From Chrysophaeum taylorii (lineage: Eukaryota; Sar; Pelagophyceae; Pelagomonadales; Pelagomonadaceae): a DNA stretch of 64,000 bases. The stretch lies in the NCBI GenBank assembly GCA_029834535.1, contig JAQMWT010000308.1, positions 62,001 through 126,000 of the forward strand, written 5' to 3'. Made by a program: the position numbers and the translations under genes. The notes beneath the pieces are model-generated. The model was not told the DNA's origin, searched no databases, and was given only the letters and a program-made list of their open reading frames with translations. Below are positions 32,040 to 43,364 of this stretch, piece after piece (position 1 is the stretch's first letter; every line of letters starts with the position of its first letter).

Positions 32040-34240
32040 TCGTCAGAGCCCGTGGCGGAGAAGCGCGTCCCGCGATCCCTCCAGTAGGCAGATTCGTTGG
32101 TGCTCGAAGAGAGTTCTCACGACCGACCGTTGTCGTCCACTCCACTACCATTTCGTAGCGAGAAGCACGACCGCGATCTGCAGCAATACATCGACGACTC
32201 AACTCGAGTCAAAGGATGCGGGTGGCCGCGAAAGAGGAACCGACCGGAGCGACAACTCGAGGACGAATGCCGTCGACCAGAAGGATGGGAGCGGCTCCGA
32301 CTCACCTCGTCAACCTGAAGGATGGGAGCGGCTCCGACGGAGGTGCCCTGCTCAACGACCGACTGGTCCGTCGTTGAAACGAATCGAAGAGAACGCGCTG
32401 GGAGGGACTACCCGGAGGTGTTCGACGCGTCCGGCCCGAGTATCTCGCGCGAGGGGCGGCGTCGTGTTGGCGCAGCTCCTCGTTGTTCGACCTGAAGCAG
32501 GCGAGAATCTCGAGGCAATCGAGGCCTCCAGAACGGCCAGGTCTCGTACCAGACCTCGGAGTTGCAGCCATCCGGCCTACGAAGGCTCGGCTCGAGGGCA
32601 CGTTCTTCCCCCTCCAGTACTGCTGCTGCGCCGGGATGTTCTGTTCTGCACCACGTATGTAGAAAGCGTCAGCTCGACGCTACGATCGGTCGCGGCGCCA
32701 ATACTGACGGCGTCGAGAAAAGTGTCTTCGAGCCGGACGCCATCGAGGCAGGTCGTCGATCGGAATACGTGGTGGAGGCTGAACCGACAACTCGGCCGTC
32801 GAACTCACCGCGCTGGGCTACAATACGAAGACCTCGACCGTCAACGCCTCACCCTCGAGCAGCTAGTTGCCCGTGGTGTTGACGAAGGAGCTCCTAAAGA
32901 TACGGAGGATAGATATCAAGCTCCTTCGGGACGCGACCCTCGGAAAGGTCTGCGTGGCCTTTGGAGTCGACCGGGCACGTTTGCGACGACGTCATCAAGT
33001 CGGGGCGACCTTTCGATTGTGCTGGGGCAGCCAATCCTGGCGCCTCGGCTCGTGATCGACGAGGAGCGACGACGCACGGGGAACGACCGAATCGTCGCGC
33101 ACAACTTCCGATGACGCGTTGCTTGGGTTCTCTAAGACTTGGCGCCCCAGCCAGGCGCCATTGAGATCGAAGACGACTATTTGTCACGTTTCCGCTGGAT
33201 GGCTCATCCAGTCTTCTCCAACCGCGCTTTGAGTCGACGGACAATCAATCGGGAAGGGTAGCTGAAGCAAAGGTGACGCTCCAGTTATGCTCGAAGGGGG
33301 GCCTCCTTCCAGCCGCGACCAGCGGCGAGGAAAGAGAGCCAAGTCCGTCAGGAACAACGGTGGAGTGCGTGACGACGAGGACGACGTACACGATGAGGTG
33401 ATGTCAGAAGCAGAGCCGGTCAGAGGCCAACTCCTGTCAGAAGTACCGACCCGATTGACCTCTACTACTACTAGCCTCTACGGCGACGACGCGACCGATA
33501 TTAAGAATCCAAGCAATTATTTATTTGTGTGGACTCCTCGGCGCCGTCGACAAGTGAGCTCTGGTGTCGGGGTTTGTACCGACAGCACTCGATCGCGAAG
33601 GCGTCATCCCGGGCGAGCGAGCTCCTGCGTGGATGGACAAATATGTTTCGTTCTGCTGACGGCGGTCGCTCTTGGCGCGCGCCAAGGAACTGTCCTCCAT
33701 CCTAGGCGAAGCCGACGCGACGCCCTGTTCGCATGTGCGAATGGGCGACTCGATAGTCGACCTCCCCCGTCGCACTACAGGGATGGGCTTTGCGTGGCAG
33801 CTTCGGAACCGCCCCCTTGGTTTTGGATCGTACGCAACGCGGATTTCGCCGTCGTGATGCGTAGTCTTATCGTAGTCTTATCGCATCACGACGGAATACG
33901 GATTTCGCCGACGACAGAACACACGAGAGGTGGGCGACGGGCGCTGCGGCTACCGCGGTAGGTTCGTTCTCCTGAAGCGCGGTATTTTTTGCGTCGACTC
34001 AATCACTGCACGTCGAGATAGATGGCGCGCCGTGGTTGCAAGAGGATTGGAGGACAACCCTGACGCCATCGTCAAGAACCTGTCACTCGACCCCAATTGG
34101 GCGGAGCACGTTGTTGTTGTTGCGAGGAGGCCGTCGGATCTTCGTGGACCCGTCGACTGACGACTCAGGCCTGTTGTAGACCGCCACTACTGGTTCGGCA
34201 GCACCGACTCGATGGACGGTCTAGTCGAGTTGTAGTCCAG
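32040..34240. other. Unassigned coding-like DNA
   Basis: A 393-codon plus frame (31933-33114) and fragments such as ELLKIRRIDIKLLRDATLGK (about 32886-32945) have no recognised family. The frame overlaps the right-hand array of hAT D, so its start cannot be a host gene start. It may be a remnant of another element. Confidence 0.3.
33849..33894. repeat. Perfect 13-bp inverted repeat with duplicated loop
   Basis: Arms CCGTCGTGATGCG and CGCATCACGACGG are separated by 20 bp made of two copies of TAGTCTTATCG-like sequence. It could form a hairpin. No function is assigned. Confidence 0.85.
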
Positions 34241-34248
34241 TCTAGTGG

Positions 34249-34295
34249 TCTTTAAAGGTCGACTGCTACTGCTACGAGGGGGGGGGCGCGTGTGG
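34249..34295 (+). mobile_element. Helitron head fragment
   Basis: GTCTTTAAAGGTCGACTGCT followed by a G-rich run repeats the block found near the 5' end of Helitron copy 1 (4912 and 4990) and of the 8.5-8.75 kb derivative. Confidence 0.4.
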
Positions 34296-34299
34296 GTGC

Positions 34300-34952
34300 T
34301 TGAAGGTTTTGGTGCGTTGTCTAGTGGTCTAGGCCCAGATGTTTACTCGACTTCGCGTTTGGACGTCACCGTTCCGAGATTCAACGCTGATGGGACCTTC
34401 GAAGACGTGCCGATCAGTCGCTGCACACCGAGTCGGGAAGACCTGGTATTTGAGCACGACGGCAAAGTCCACTACGCGGTCTGGGTAAGCGTCGAACTTG
34501 AGCAGGCTGCCATCACAGCACATAGATGCCTACCCGCAGCCCGGACACGCGGTCGCGACGAGCGACGTTATATAGAGTTATTTCTCGCGCTTGCCGCATT
34601 GGACTGACAATAGATAGTGCGCAAGCTAGAGATAGGGCAGCGAAGTACGAGCTTCTCGACCCCATCAGACGAACTTCCTTCTTTTCGCATACCGGGACAA
34701 TAAAGAGCTCGCGCTATAAAATCAACGCCTAGGAGAATTTTCATCACAAATCTCCGGCTTCGCTTGGCGCTTAACGACCACGGCCGACCATTGTTCTCGA
34801 CACCCTGTTTCTTCGAAAAAAAGACCGCAGGACCTCCTCGCTTCTTGCTCACCGCACTGACTCCGCAGGCGTCCTGCGGATTCGGGGGATCCGCGGGCTT
34901 GGTTCCTTACCCTATAATGATACTAACTCCTCTCCCTAAACCCCGAATTCAG
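34300..34952. other. No recognisable gene upstream of the mutarotase
   Basis: Plus frames here (for example 34245-34607) show no known motif. The sequence just before 34953 (CCCGAATTCAG) could be a splice acceptor, so a short upstream exon of the mutarotase cannot be excluded. Confidence 0.3.
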
Positions 34953-35411
34953 ATGGGACTCCTCAAAGGTATTGATCCATTGCTGTCGGCGGACCTGCTG
35001 TACGTTCTCCGGCTCGCTGGGCACGGCGACAAAATTTGCGTCTGCGACTGCAACTTCCCGGCCTTTCAAGTCGCGCAGCATACGGTGTCGAAGAAACTCG
35101 TCGTCGTCACAACAGATCTCCCAACAATCGTTTCGGCGATCACAACGGTTCTGCCGGTGGACTTCTTCGCGGCCCCTGCCGCGATCTACATGGCCCCGCA
35201 GGTGGGCCCGATGCCACCCGCGGGCCTCGAGGTCATCGAGGCGGTCCAGGCGGTCTTGCCCGTCGAGGCCGTTCCCTGCCAACGGTTCGACTTCTACGAC
35301 ATCGCGCGGGAGTGTTTCGCTGTGGTCCAAACCCTCGAGCGTCGCCCCTACGGCAACCTCATTCTTACCAAGGGCGTCGTCGGTCCCGACGGCAACGACC
35401 TAAAGCCTTAA
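34953..35411 (+). CDS. FUOM: L-fucose mutarotase, FucU/RbsD family
   Basis: The protein has 152 residues, the normal length for the eukaryotic enzyme. It starts MGLLKGIDPLLSADLLYVLR and then GHGDKICVCDCNFPA, with the family's catalytic His at 24 and Asp at 32. The C-terminal block reads RFDFYDIARECFAVVQTLER and then PYGNLILTKGVV, which shapes the sugar pocket of the neighbouring subunit in the ring-shaped oligomer. The enzyme interconverts the alpha and beta anomers of L-fucose, with possible activity on ribose-type sugars. The open frame extends upstream to 34764, but residues before this Met match nothing in the family. No intron is needed and no targeting signal is seen, so it is probably cytosolic. 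Confidence 0.92.
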   Translation: MGLLKGIDPLLSADLLYVLRLAGHGDKICVCDCNFPAFQVAQHTVSKKLVVVTTDLPTIVSAITTVLPVDFFAAPAAIYMAPQVGPMPPAGLEVIEAVQAVLPVEAVPCQRFDFYDIARECFAVVQTLERRPYGNLILTKGVVGPDGNDLKP

Positions 35412-35554
35412 ACTTTTAAAACGCCGCCGGCCGCCACCACCTCGTTTTTTCTGTGCGGTGGTCTGATGACAAAAATATTCAGGTATCTTTCTAGAGTCTT
35501 CTTTCTTCACCTTGCACTTATTACATAAATTATTTCTTTCTTTACCTCAAAATA

Positions 35555-35965
35555 ACTAACTAACTAACTTCAGACCTGCTGGGAGGAGCCAGGCGCCGAG
35601 GAAAATCACGCAGTTGGGGCAGAGGGGACGAGGACTCGTTGATGGCGGACCGCCACCGCGGACTCGTTGATGGCGGACCGCCACCGCGGACCGCGATCTT
35701 GTGCGAGGTCGTCGTGCAAACGCGTCGCAAGCCGCGGTCCACGAACAATCGACCTGTCTGTCGCGTTCTGCCCAACCGAGCGAACCCCATGATGATTCCC
35801 AGCGCAAACTTTTTTTTTTTTTTTTCCGACCGGTCAGCCCGGGAGGCGAGCAGGCACCGTCTCACTCCGGGACGCGGCGTCCCGGGGCAGTCTCGGGGAT
35901 TCCTAAGCGTCTTAGGCGCCGTCCTCCATCGCAACCATACGGTTATAGCGATCGCAGGGTTACTT
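35555..35965 (-). mobile_element. LINE-like 3' fragment, copy 2
   Basis: The minus strand carries the same block as copies 1, 3 and 4, here with a 27-bp internal tandem duplication (35636-35690). It ends in AGTTAGTTAGTTAGTT (plus strand AACTAACTAACTAACT at 35550-35566), a short tandem tail of the kind seen at LINE 3' ends. It lies about 145 bp downstream of the mutarotase stop. Confidence 0.5.
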
Positions 35966-35989
35966 ACTGCCATAGTTGGTCGAGAGATT

Positions 35990-37418
35990 AGAGATCGGAA
36001 GCTAGACGACGACGGACGAACGAGTGCATTCCGCATCGTCGACGAGCGGACTGTCTAAGAGTCGACGCTCGCAAGAGAAGATTCTGGGTTCGGATGATTT
36101 TTTTTTTTGAATTTACGCGGAAGAGTGGACGTGAATTGGGGGATAGTACGCGCGTGCGCGAATCGTCGTTGTGGCTCGCGCGAGTTCAAGGATGTCCACG
36201 TAGGAAGCAACGACAGGGAAGAAGGTGGTACCCTCGAAGAAGCGAGGAAGCGCCTACGTCAGGGTGACGTTTATCGTGATCAAGGACGCGGTTTGAGTCA
36301 GGAGAAGATCGCGACAAGGATCCGCTCGGCAAGCCGCTGCGTATCGAGGGACTGCGCGGACCCCGTCTTGCGAGTAGAGATATGGAGGGAGGCAAAGAAG
36401 AGCCGAGAGTATGTTATTTCGAAAACGAACGATGAACGCGGGGTCCAGCCGAAGAAAGAGATAGCCACTCTGAGAACCGCGAGGGTAGGCAATACGAGCC
36501 GAGTTTAGGGTGCAGATACGAAGTGAGCCGCCGCCGCCAAAACGAGGAGAAAGAGCGCGCTGTCGGAAGACGAAGGACCGGGGATTGAAGGAATTTAATC
36601 TACGACGAGTGTACGCTCGAGCACGGAGCAAGCTGCAGACCCTAAGATGATTTCGACTTGAATGCGCGGGTGAGACAACCGCGTACCCGTCTCTGGTTCG
36701 CGAAGGACGGGTGTCATCGTAGCAGCGCTTCAATTCGGCGTGTCGTAAACCTGCTCTCTCGCCGACGAAGAAGAAAAGAACGTGGTTCGGGGAAAAGGTC
36801 GACTCGCCTAAAGCGGTGTGCTGTTCCTATTCCGACTTGTGCGTCCTGCAATTTCTAGGGCACAACACCATTGCATAATTTCTGGGCACGCGAGCTTAGC
36901 TTGTTGGAGGCAACAGTTTTAAATTGGCGGAGTTATTTCTCTAGTAAGCGTTGTTGCGACACGAACGCATAAAATAACGATGTCATCTATTCCTTTGGGA
37001 AACAATCGCCGGACGAAACGCCGCGGCCCCGATATGCAAGGTGGATCACGCAAAAGAGGAATAGGACTTTATAATAATCTAGTAGGCCCAGCTCCGTTGC
37101 CTAATAATACTGCTCGCTAATAAATTCTGGGACCACGGAGCGGGAGCCGCGTACCTTCGGGGCCAACACGTCCCGTTGGTGCACAACCGAAGAGTACGAA
37201 ATGTCGATTGAGTCGCGAGCTCGCAATGCATCCTACGTTCACCAATAGTCTGCGTCTCGCAAGCGCTGCCAATGTTGAAGATTCTCGTGTGTTATTGAGA
37301 ACAGAGCCGCGAGCTGTTTTTTTTTGCGGTACGCTCTTGCGAGGTCTCGAAATTGCCTCGGCATCTAAATGGCAAAAAAATGATCGCCGCCTGCGCACAA
37401 CGAGGCATAAGGCGCTTC

Positions 37419-37452
<34 letters not shown>

Positions 37453-38240
37453 GGTGTGTGGTGGCAAAGTCTGGAAGCGCGGGTCGCTCTCGCACGCGCG
37501 TCTCGGACTTGGGGCACAAACAGAAGCGGGCGCCGCGCGTGCCTACGACGTTGAAGAGGTGTTAGTTCTCAAACCCCCGTAAGTTGTGGTTGGCAACACG
37601 ATGCTACCAGCTTATATGCGACGCGAACAACAAGTATGCTCTCCGGCTCGTCGCCATTTTCTGAATTGATCATCTTGGGGACTGATTTGCTGCGGATAGA
37701 AAAAGCTAGAACTCAATCTCGCGCGGTGGTGATACGGGCAGTGGCGCAGAGAGAAAAATGTGCTGCTGCTGCTGTTTAGGCAGGCACGCCGGCCGGCAAT
37801 GGAAGAAAGATTATACGTATGGCGACGACCAAGTCACGAAAAAAAACTGTAGGATTTGCATTTTCCCAAACAGGTTTAATAATTTTCCCAAGCAATAAGG
37901 TCGAACACCCACCCGTAGCGTAAATAATGATTCGCTTTTCGCCACCCTCAAGTCCTAGTTTCTTCACGTCTACGTTGTCGTGGACTGGTGCTCCGACGCA
38001 CGAATGCACCCATGCTCCCGCGACAATTTCTTTTTAGATTTAAAGCATTCGTAGGCCCGCCCCCGCGCGAAATTCTCAACCTCTCGACCGGCCAGGCGCC
38101 GCCAACGAATATTGCTGTCACCAGGGGAGAAAAAAAAAGGATCTTTTCTTCTTTTCGCGGAGACAGACGGACGGACTTGTGGTCGGTCGGTGTGTGTGGC
38201 ACAAAAACCGTCGAAGAAGCGCGAGAGTAGGCTACGTCGA
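35990..38240. other. No recognisable gene
   Basis: Frames at 36107-36508 (+) and 36254-36733 (-) overlap each other and have no family motif. A (CAG)n run of about 10 units lies at 37421-37451. It is the 3' flank of the FEA1-like gene. Confidence 0.3.
37421..37451. repeat. (CAG)n microsatellite
   Basis: About ten CAG units lie in a row. Confidence 0.95.
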
Positions 38241-38248
38241 AAATGATC

Positions 38249-38414
38249 GTTTGAGGCAAAACAAAAAAATTACCGGGTGGTTAGGAGGCATCGTCGGTGC
38301 AGGCTTCCATACCCGGGTAGACGCCGGTTGATGGGTTTGAGGCAAAACAAAAAAAAATACCGGGTGGTTAGGAGGCATCGTCGGTGCAGGCTTCCATACC
38401 CGGGTAGACGCCGG
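38249..38414. repeat. ~86-bp tandem duplication across the FEA1-like stop codon
   Basis: Two copies start at 38249 and 38335. Each holds the last ~15 codons of the FEA1-like gene, its stop codon and the following A-rich bases. They differ by one A in an A-run and at the very end. The upstream copy (38335-38414) is joined to the gene and the other is a spare 3' end. Confidence 0.9.
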
Positions 38415-39500
38415 AGATGGTCTGGTAGGCGCCCACGTCCGCGCAGGTGAGACCGAGGCAGGCGTAGGTGGACTCGATCTGAGCCTTGACGGCGACGTAG
38501 CCGTCCGGCATCGGTACGTCGTTGTCGACGTCGAGGTTTGCGCGAACCACGGTGGCGACGGAGGGGTCGCAGGCGTTGATCAGGGGAAGAATGGCCGCGG
38601 CAAAGGCCCAGCCCTCGGCCCATGCCTCGTCGTAGGTGCAGGCGGTGCCCGTGCAGTTGCCGCCGTTTACGACCGGATCAGCGTCGTAAACGTACTTGAG
38701 CGTGCCCTGGAGGATTGGTATGGTTGCGGCGACGAAAATGTCGTCGTACATGGCCCGGGCGGCGGTGCAGTTGCCGGCGATAATGTGGGCCAAACCAGTT
38801 TCTGCGGCGAGGAGGGCCTCTTCGTTCGCGATCGCGCCGGCTGTCGAGGTACAAGTTCCGAACTGAACGCAGCGAATCTCCGCGAGATTGTGGAGGAGAA
38901 CGCCGTCTCCCGTGCCGTCGGTTCCCTCGAGGGATCCCGCGTAGAATGCCCACCCCTCGTCCCAGCGATGCGGTGCCGAGTCCGAAGCGTCCGAGACGGC
39001 GATGCTTCCTTCTTCGCAAAGTATTAAAGCGTCTTCGAACTCGTGCAACATGTACATCCACATCACTTGGTACTGCACGCCTTTGATCGCAAGTTCCGCG
39101 CGAAGCGGATCGCTGCGATCGGCCCATACCCCCGAAATTGCATCGATGACGTACGTGTTCGCGTAATCGTCGTCTTCCCAAAAATTCCGGTACGTCGGGT
39201 ACCGCGTGTGGTTCGCCATCCGGTCGCCAGCCGTCGTAAACCCCTGCAGCGTCCGCACGCTTCCGCTCGACGACACCGAGTTCCCGCCGGTCTCGTACAC
39301 CAGGAGCCCGCCCGCGTAGTCACCAGCTTCGATTCGCTCCGCGAATACCTCCACGTCGAGGTCGATCAGCGAATGGTTTACCCTGTTGTCCTCCTGTCAG
39401 CATCGCTGGCAACCACTACTCACACGTTCGTAGCGGGCGTGTAGAGCGCGATGGGCTGGCTCACGACCGACGACGACGCGATCAACAACAATCCGAACAT
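38368..39500 (-). CDS. FEA1-like secreted iron-assimilation protein, two exons
   Basis: The model is complement(38368-39382, 39424-39500), 363 residues. Exon 1 encodes a signal peptide (MFGLLLIASSSVVSQPIALY). A 41-nt GTGAGT...ACAG intron (39383-39423) joins it to NHSLIDLDVEVFAERIEAGD, the start of the FEA1 family. Downstream landmarks are TRYPTYRNFWEDDDYANTYV, two Trp/Glu-rich motifs (WDEGWAFYAGSLEG and DEAWAEGWAFAAAILP) and ACLGLTCADVGAYQTISGVY at the end. FEA1 proteins are periplasmic or secreted algal proteins induced by low iron that help ferrous iron uptake. The length equals the Chlamydomonas protein within a few residues. Without the intron the frame has a stop just after the signal peptide. 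A 32-nt intron is an alternative, so 41 nt is my preferred but not certain choice. Confidence 0.82.
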
Positions 39501-39822
39501 CTTGGGTGTTCTTACTTCGAGTTGAAAGCAAATCCTGGCGGCACGTGCGGGAATGATGCCTTTTGCACGTGACGCCAACAACACACAAGGAACGTGCCTA
39601 ATTCACGTCATTCCCTCTTTAACGAATACATCTTATGAGGTCAGAACGAACTCCGACGCTTACTTCCCCGGCATGACAAGCCAATAATTTCATTTCTTAA
39701 TTTATTTCTTTCTTTCTTTGCTTTTTTCTAGTGTCATCATCAGCTTGACGGGAAATGCAGAAGAAAAAAAACGAGAGATGAAATCCCTGCGTCGGTCAAA
39801 TTTAATCTACCCCGACAATCGT

Positions 39823-39949
39823 TGTGAGGAAGCCATGACACTTACCCCTGCATCACGTATCCAATATCCCTACGTCAGTCATTCCCTAGTGAGGGAGGTA
39901 GGTAGGTCCCCATTATAATAGTTCTCTCATCCCCATTTCAGTGCTCACA
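39823..39949 (+). repeat. Left LTR of the copia element
   Basis: It is 127 bp, starts TGTGAGGAAGC and ends GCTCACA, so it has inverted TGTGAG/CTCACA ends. It is a near-copy of 44956-45081. The five bases before it are ATCGT. Confidence 0.7.
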
Positions 39950-40051
39950 TGGCAGCAGTGTTCGTTCGTTTCGATCGAACCTGTGCTTGACTTCACGGCG
40001 ACTCCTCATCGGCTTCAGTTCATTGCTACGTGTTCGGTTCGTTGTCGTCTA

Positions 40052-40815
40052 TCATGTCCTCGATCGAAATTCCAGCTAACAAGCTTTCGCAAAAACTTGA
40101 TGCCTTCAGCGGTGAGCGACATTTTTTTTTCCCCTCCCATGGCCACGTCGTCTCGCGAACATGATCATCTCTACCGGCGATCACATTACCTCGACCAACG
40201 ATTGGCTTGGACTAGCATCTCAGCATCTCGCTGCTCTGCAGAAGCATCTCGCTGCTCTGAAGGCGAATTTCGCGCCAAGCAACAACGTTGATATCCATGA
40301 AAACCGCGACATGAACTTCACGCGAACAACATGAAAACCGCGACATGAACTTCACGCGACTTTCCAAGCGCATCACCGATGTCTACATGGGCCGTGGGGA
40401 TCGCGTAGCGAACTTCCTCAACAAGTTCATCATCGGAGTATACAAGTTGCTCGGCATTGTACCTGATCCGACGTACCCTCGTGTGTGTCTTCGCCTTTGA
40501 CTACGTGCATCGTGCTTCAAGACTTACTGGCTTTGTTTTATCGTCTCGCGTTTCGTACCGACGACTGTGGTTGTACCCTCGAGAAGCTCACCAACAACAC
40601 ATATTTAGATGGCATGCACAACCACTACCGTTGCGCTATCCGCTGCGTCGTCAGCCACAACCCCGACTTCAGACTCTTCCAACTGACCTACCCTAGACCC
40701 TCCCCTTTCCCAACAACCTGGCTCTACTCGATTCCGACGCACTACCCAATGTCATTTTGGCGGCTGCTGCAAGGATCATCACTTTAAGAGGGACTGCCGC
40801 AAGTTTCAAAGTACC
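40052..40815 (+). pseudogene. Copia gag-like region
   Basis: Fragments in shifting frames read NKLSQKLDAFSGERHFF, RLSKRITDVYMGRGDRVANF and FRTDDCGCTLEKLTNN. They end in a degenerate zinc knuckle, CCKDHHFKRDCRKF (about 40762-40805), in which the expected C-x2-C-x4-H-x4-C spacing is altered. Order and position after the left LTR support gag. Confidence 0.45.
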
Positions 40816-40929
40816 TAGCTATTCCACGACAACGCGCTACCCACCATCGCCGTTCTTCTCAACAGCGCAACACTTCCAATGACAGCGCAACACTTCCAAT
40901 GCGCCCAAAAACACCCAACAACACCAACC

Positions 40930-41335
40930 CAAAACTAACTAACTTCAGACCTCTCCCGAGCATGGGAGCCAGGCCGGACAGGCAGGAGCCGATCCGGAAT
41001 CACAGAGGAAAATCACGCAGTTGGGGCAGAGGCGAGGGACGAGGACTCGTTGATGACGGACCGCCACTGCGCGCGGTCTTGTGCGAAGTCGTGCAAAAGC
41101 GTCGCAGGCCGCAAACGTGTTATAGTCCACGAACAATCGACCTGTCCGTCGCCTTCTGCCCAACCGAGCGAACCCCATCCCAGCGCGGACTTTCCGGGTG
41201 CTAACCGGCCAGCCCGGGAGGCGAGCAGGCACCGTCTCACTCCGGGACGGCCGGGGCCGCCGCAGGGAGCAAGCGTGTTAGGCGCCGTCCTCCATCGCAA
41301 CCAACGGCTAGCGACCCCCAAACAAAACCACCACC
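40930..41335 (-). mobile_element. LINE-like 3' fragment, copy 3, nested in copia
   Basis: The minus strand reads TRLRPATLLHDFAQDRAQWR followed by SVINES, a degraded LINE post-RT motif, and ends in an AGTTAGTT tail. Sequence similar to CAACACCAACCC borders both sides. It separates the copia gag and pol regions, so it inserted into the element. Confidence 0.55.
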
Positions 41336-41639
41336 ACTAACACTACCTTTTCTTCTCCTATGCCTACTCCCACCTTGACTGATTCTAGTTCCACTCCGCC
41401 GCTTTTCTTAATACCACCATCTATTCCACCCCCTTCACCGCCTTAAACGGCCACACCCACCGTCTCACGCCCGCCCCCCGATACTCTGTCTCATCATATT
41501 TGCACCTTTCTGTCAATCAAGATAATTCCAAGACAGCTCGTGTACCGCCGGTTGTCTGACGCAAGCACATCAACAACCCCATCCCACGGAAGCCCCTCGT
41601 TGTGGATTTTTTTTTTAGCTCCCATTGCACAGGCGCCCT

Positions 41640-41875
41640 TCGTTCTGTATTTTCCGCTATTCGTTGCTCCACCCCTCGTTCTGTATTTTCACCTCGTTGC
41701 TCCTCTCCTCGTTCTGTCTTTTCACCTCGTCGCTGCTCCCCTCCTCGTTCTGTATATCGCCTATTCGTTGATCCACTCCCCGTTCTACATTTTCTACTAT
41801 TCGTTGATCCACTCCCCGTTGTGCATTTTCACCTATTCGTTGATCCACTCCTCGTTGTGCTTGTCGGTTTTGGTA
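41640..41875. repeat. ~36-bp minisatellite, open on the minus strand
   Basis: Six to seven imperfect units such as TTCGTTGATCCACTCCCCGT lie in a row. On the minus strand they encode repeated 12-residue units (QRGVDQRIGENA, QRGVDQRIVENV, ERGVDQRIGDIQ) with no stop over 77 codons. Confidence 0.8.
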
Positions 41876-43200
41876 AAACCAGCGACTCACGTTCCATCGC
41901 GCATTTCACCCGCCACAACTAAGCTGTGCCTGTCAATTTTTCGCGTGCGCAGCTTTCGTGCTTCCTATGTGGTTGGATCGCTCATCTTCGGGATCCTGGA
42001 CAGACGCTTCTTTGCTGTGTGATTTGTGGTTCTCCTTCGCGCCGCTTTTCTGGCATTTAAAATCCGGTTTTGCTATCGCAGTGAATTCCGTGCTCAGCAC
42101 TGCGACGCTATCTGCAACGTTCTTACGTGCCACAACTGTTTTGCCACTATCGCCAACTTCTACCGCAGTCTATTCGAGTATGACGAGCGAAGCTCGCCGC
42201 TTGCTCCTCCAACGTTGGCCCATATGGCAACTTCGTTCTTGCGAATGCGAAAACGGGCCACTTCCTCATCTGCCACAGCAGGCTGGCATACAGCAGCCTG
42301 TGTTTGTTCCTTACACCGCTGGCGCGTCCGAAGTCTTCAATTTTCGCGTACAGGACGCGGTCGTGCCCATGGCAACTTGCTCGCACCACAACAACCAAAC
42401 ACCCACGTTCGCATCAAACCTGTTTACGCCTGTTTTTGCTTCGACTCCGACCATCGTCATAACCTGGTCACCATGCACCATGCAACGTAACCTGGTCACC
42501 ATGCACCATGCAACATATCTGCCCAAAGGCCACGTTCTCATCAGACGTCTGGTACACTGCCATCATATATACCAGCCTGTGTTCCCGCTATCTTTACCCC
42601 GCTGCGATCCTCAGTGGCAACAATCGCATCGCTTAACGCAAGTCTCCCCAGGCACTTTTGTCGCTCCTGTTCTTCAGACCTCGATTTTGCTGACAGTTTC
42701 GCATATCAGATTTCTTGCAATGTCAACCACCGAAGGAACTTCAACGTTGTTCCGCCGTTCAGCTCTCGTCTACTGTTGCCCCATTGTCACCTGTTCCTGC
42801 TGTTGCCCGATTGTCACCTGTTCTTCCGCTGTTGCCCCCTTGTCCCCTGTGTTTGATGAGAATGCGCCGGTTTCACTGGGACTGATCACCCCATCACGTG
42901 AACCGACCATTCTACGAGCTCATGAACTCCGACGAACAAAAGAGAGAAAACAACAAAAAGTGCACAACAAAGTTGAGCCAACCAGAGCCGACAAAACAAC
43001 AAGCATGCAAAACAAAGTCGAGCCAAACGGAGCCGACCGCGCAAAGTCGACAAAAAAGCGCACATTATTCCGAAACAAATGGAGAGCCAACTCAAACCCA
43101 CAATACTGGCGTTTTACCACGCACTGTCGATTCTGTGTCATCTTGTCATTCCCTTCGATTCTGTGTCATCTTGTCCTTCCCTGTACGTTAATTATTCTAG
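41876..43200 (+). other. Unassigned interior of the copia element
   Basis: A 418-codon plus frame (41958-43214) and a 154-codon frame (42026-42490) overlap. Neither shows protease or integrase motifs (no D-S/T-G, no HHCC). A 26-bp direct repeat (AACCTGGTCACCATGCACCA type, 42468-42515) is present. The integrase that should lie here is either deleted or unrecognisable. Confidence 0.3.
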
Positions 43201-43364
43201 CTTTCGTTTGTTAGTTCATTATGTCTTCCTTCCCCTCTGTCTCGCCCAGCCCATCCAAATCCTGCACGTCGGTTACAAGCCCTTGCCACAGAATATCATT
43301 CCCTCGGTCAGCTCGGTTGCTCGGATGTTTTGTTCGCGTTCCTTCTCCTTTTTCTGGCACCATC

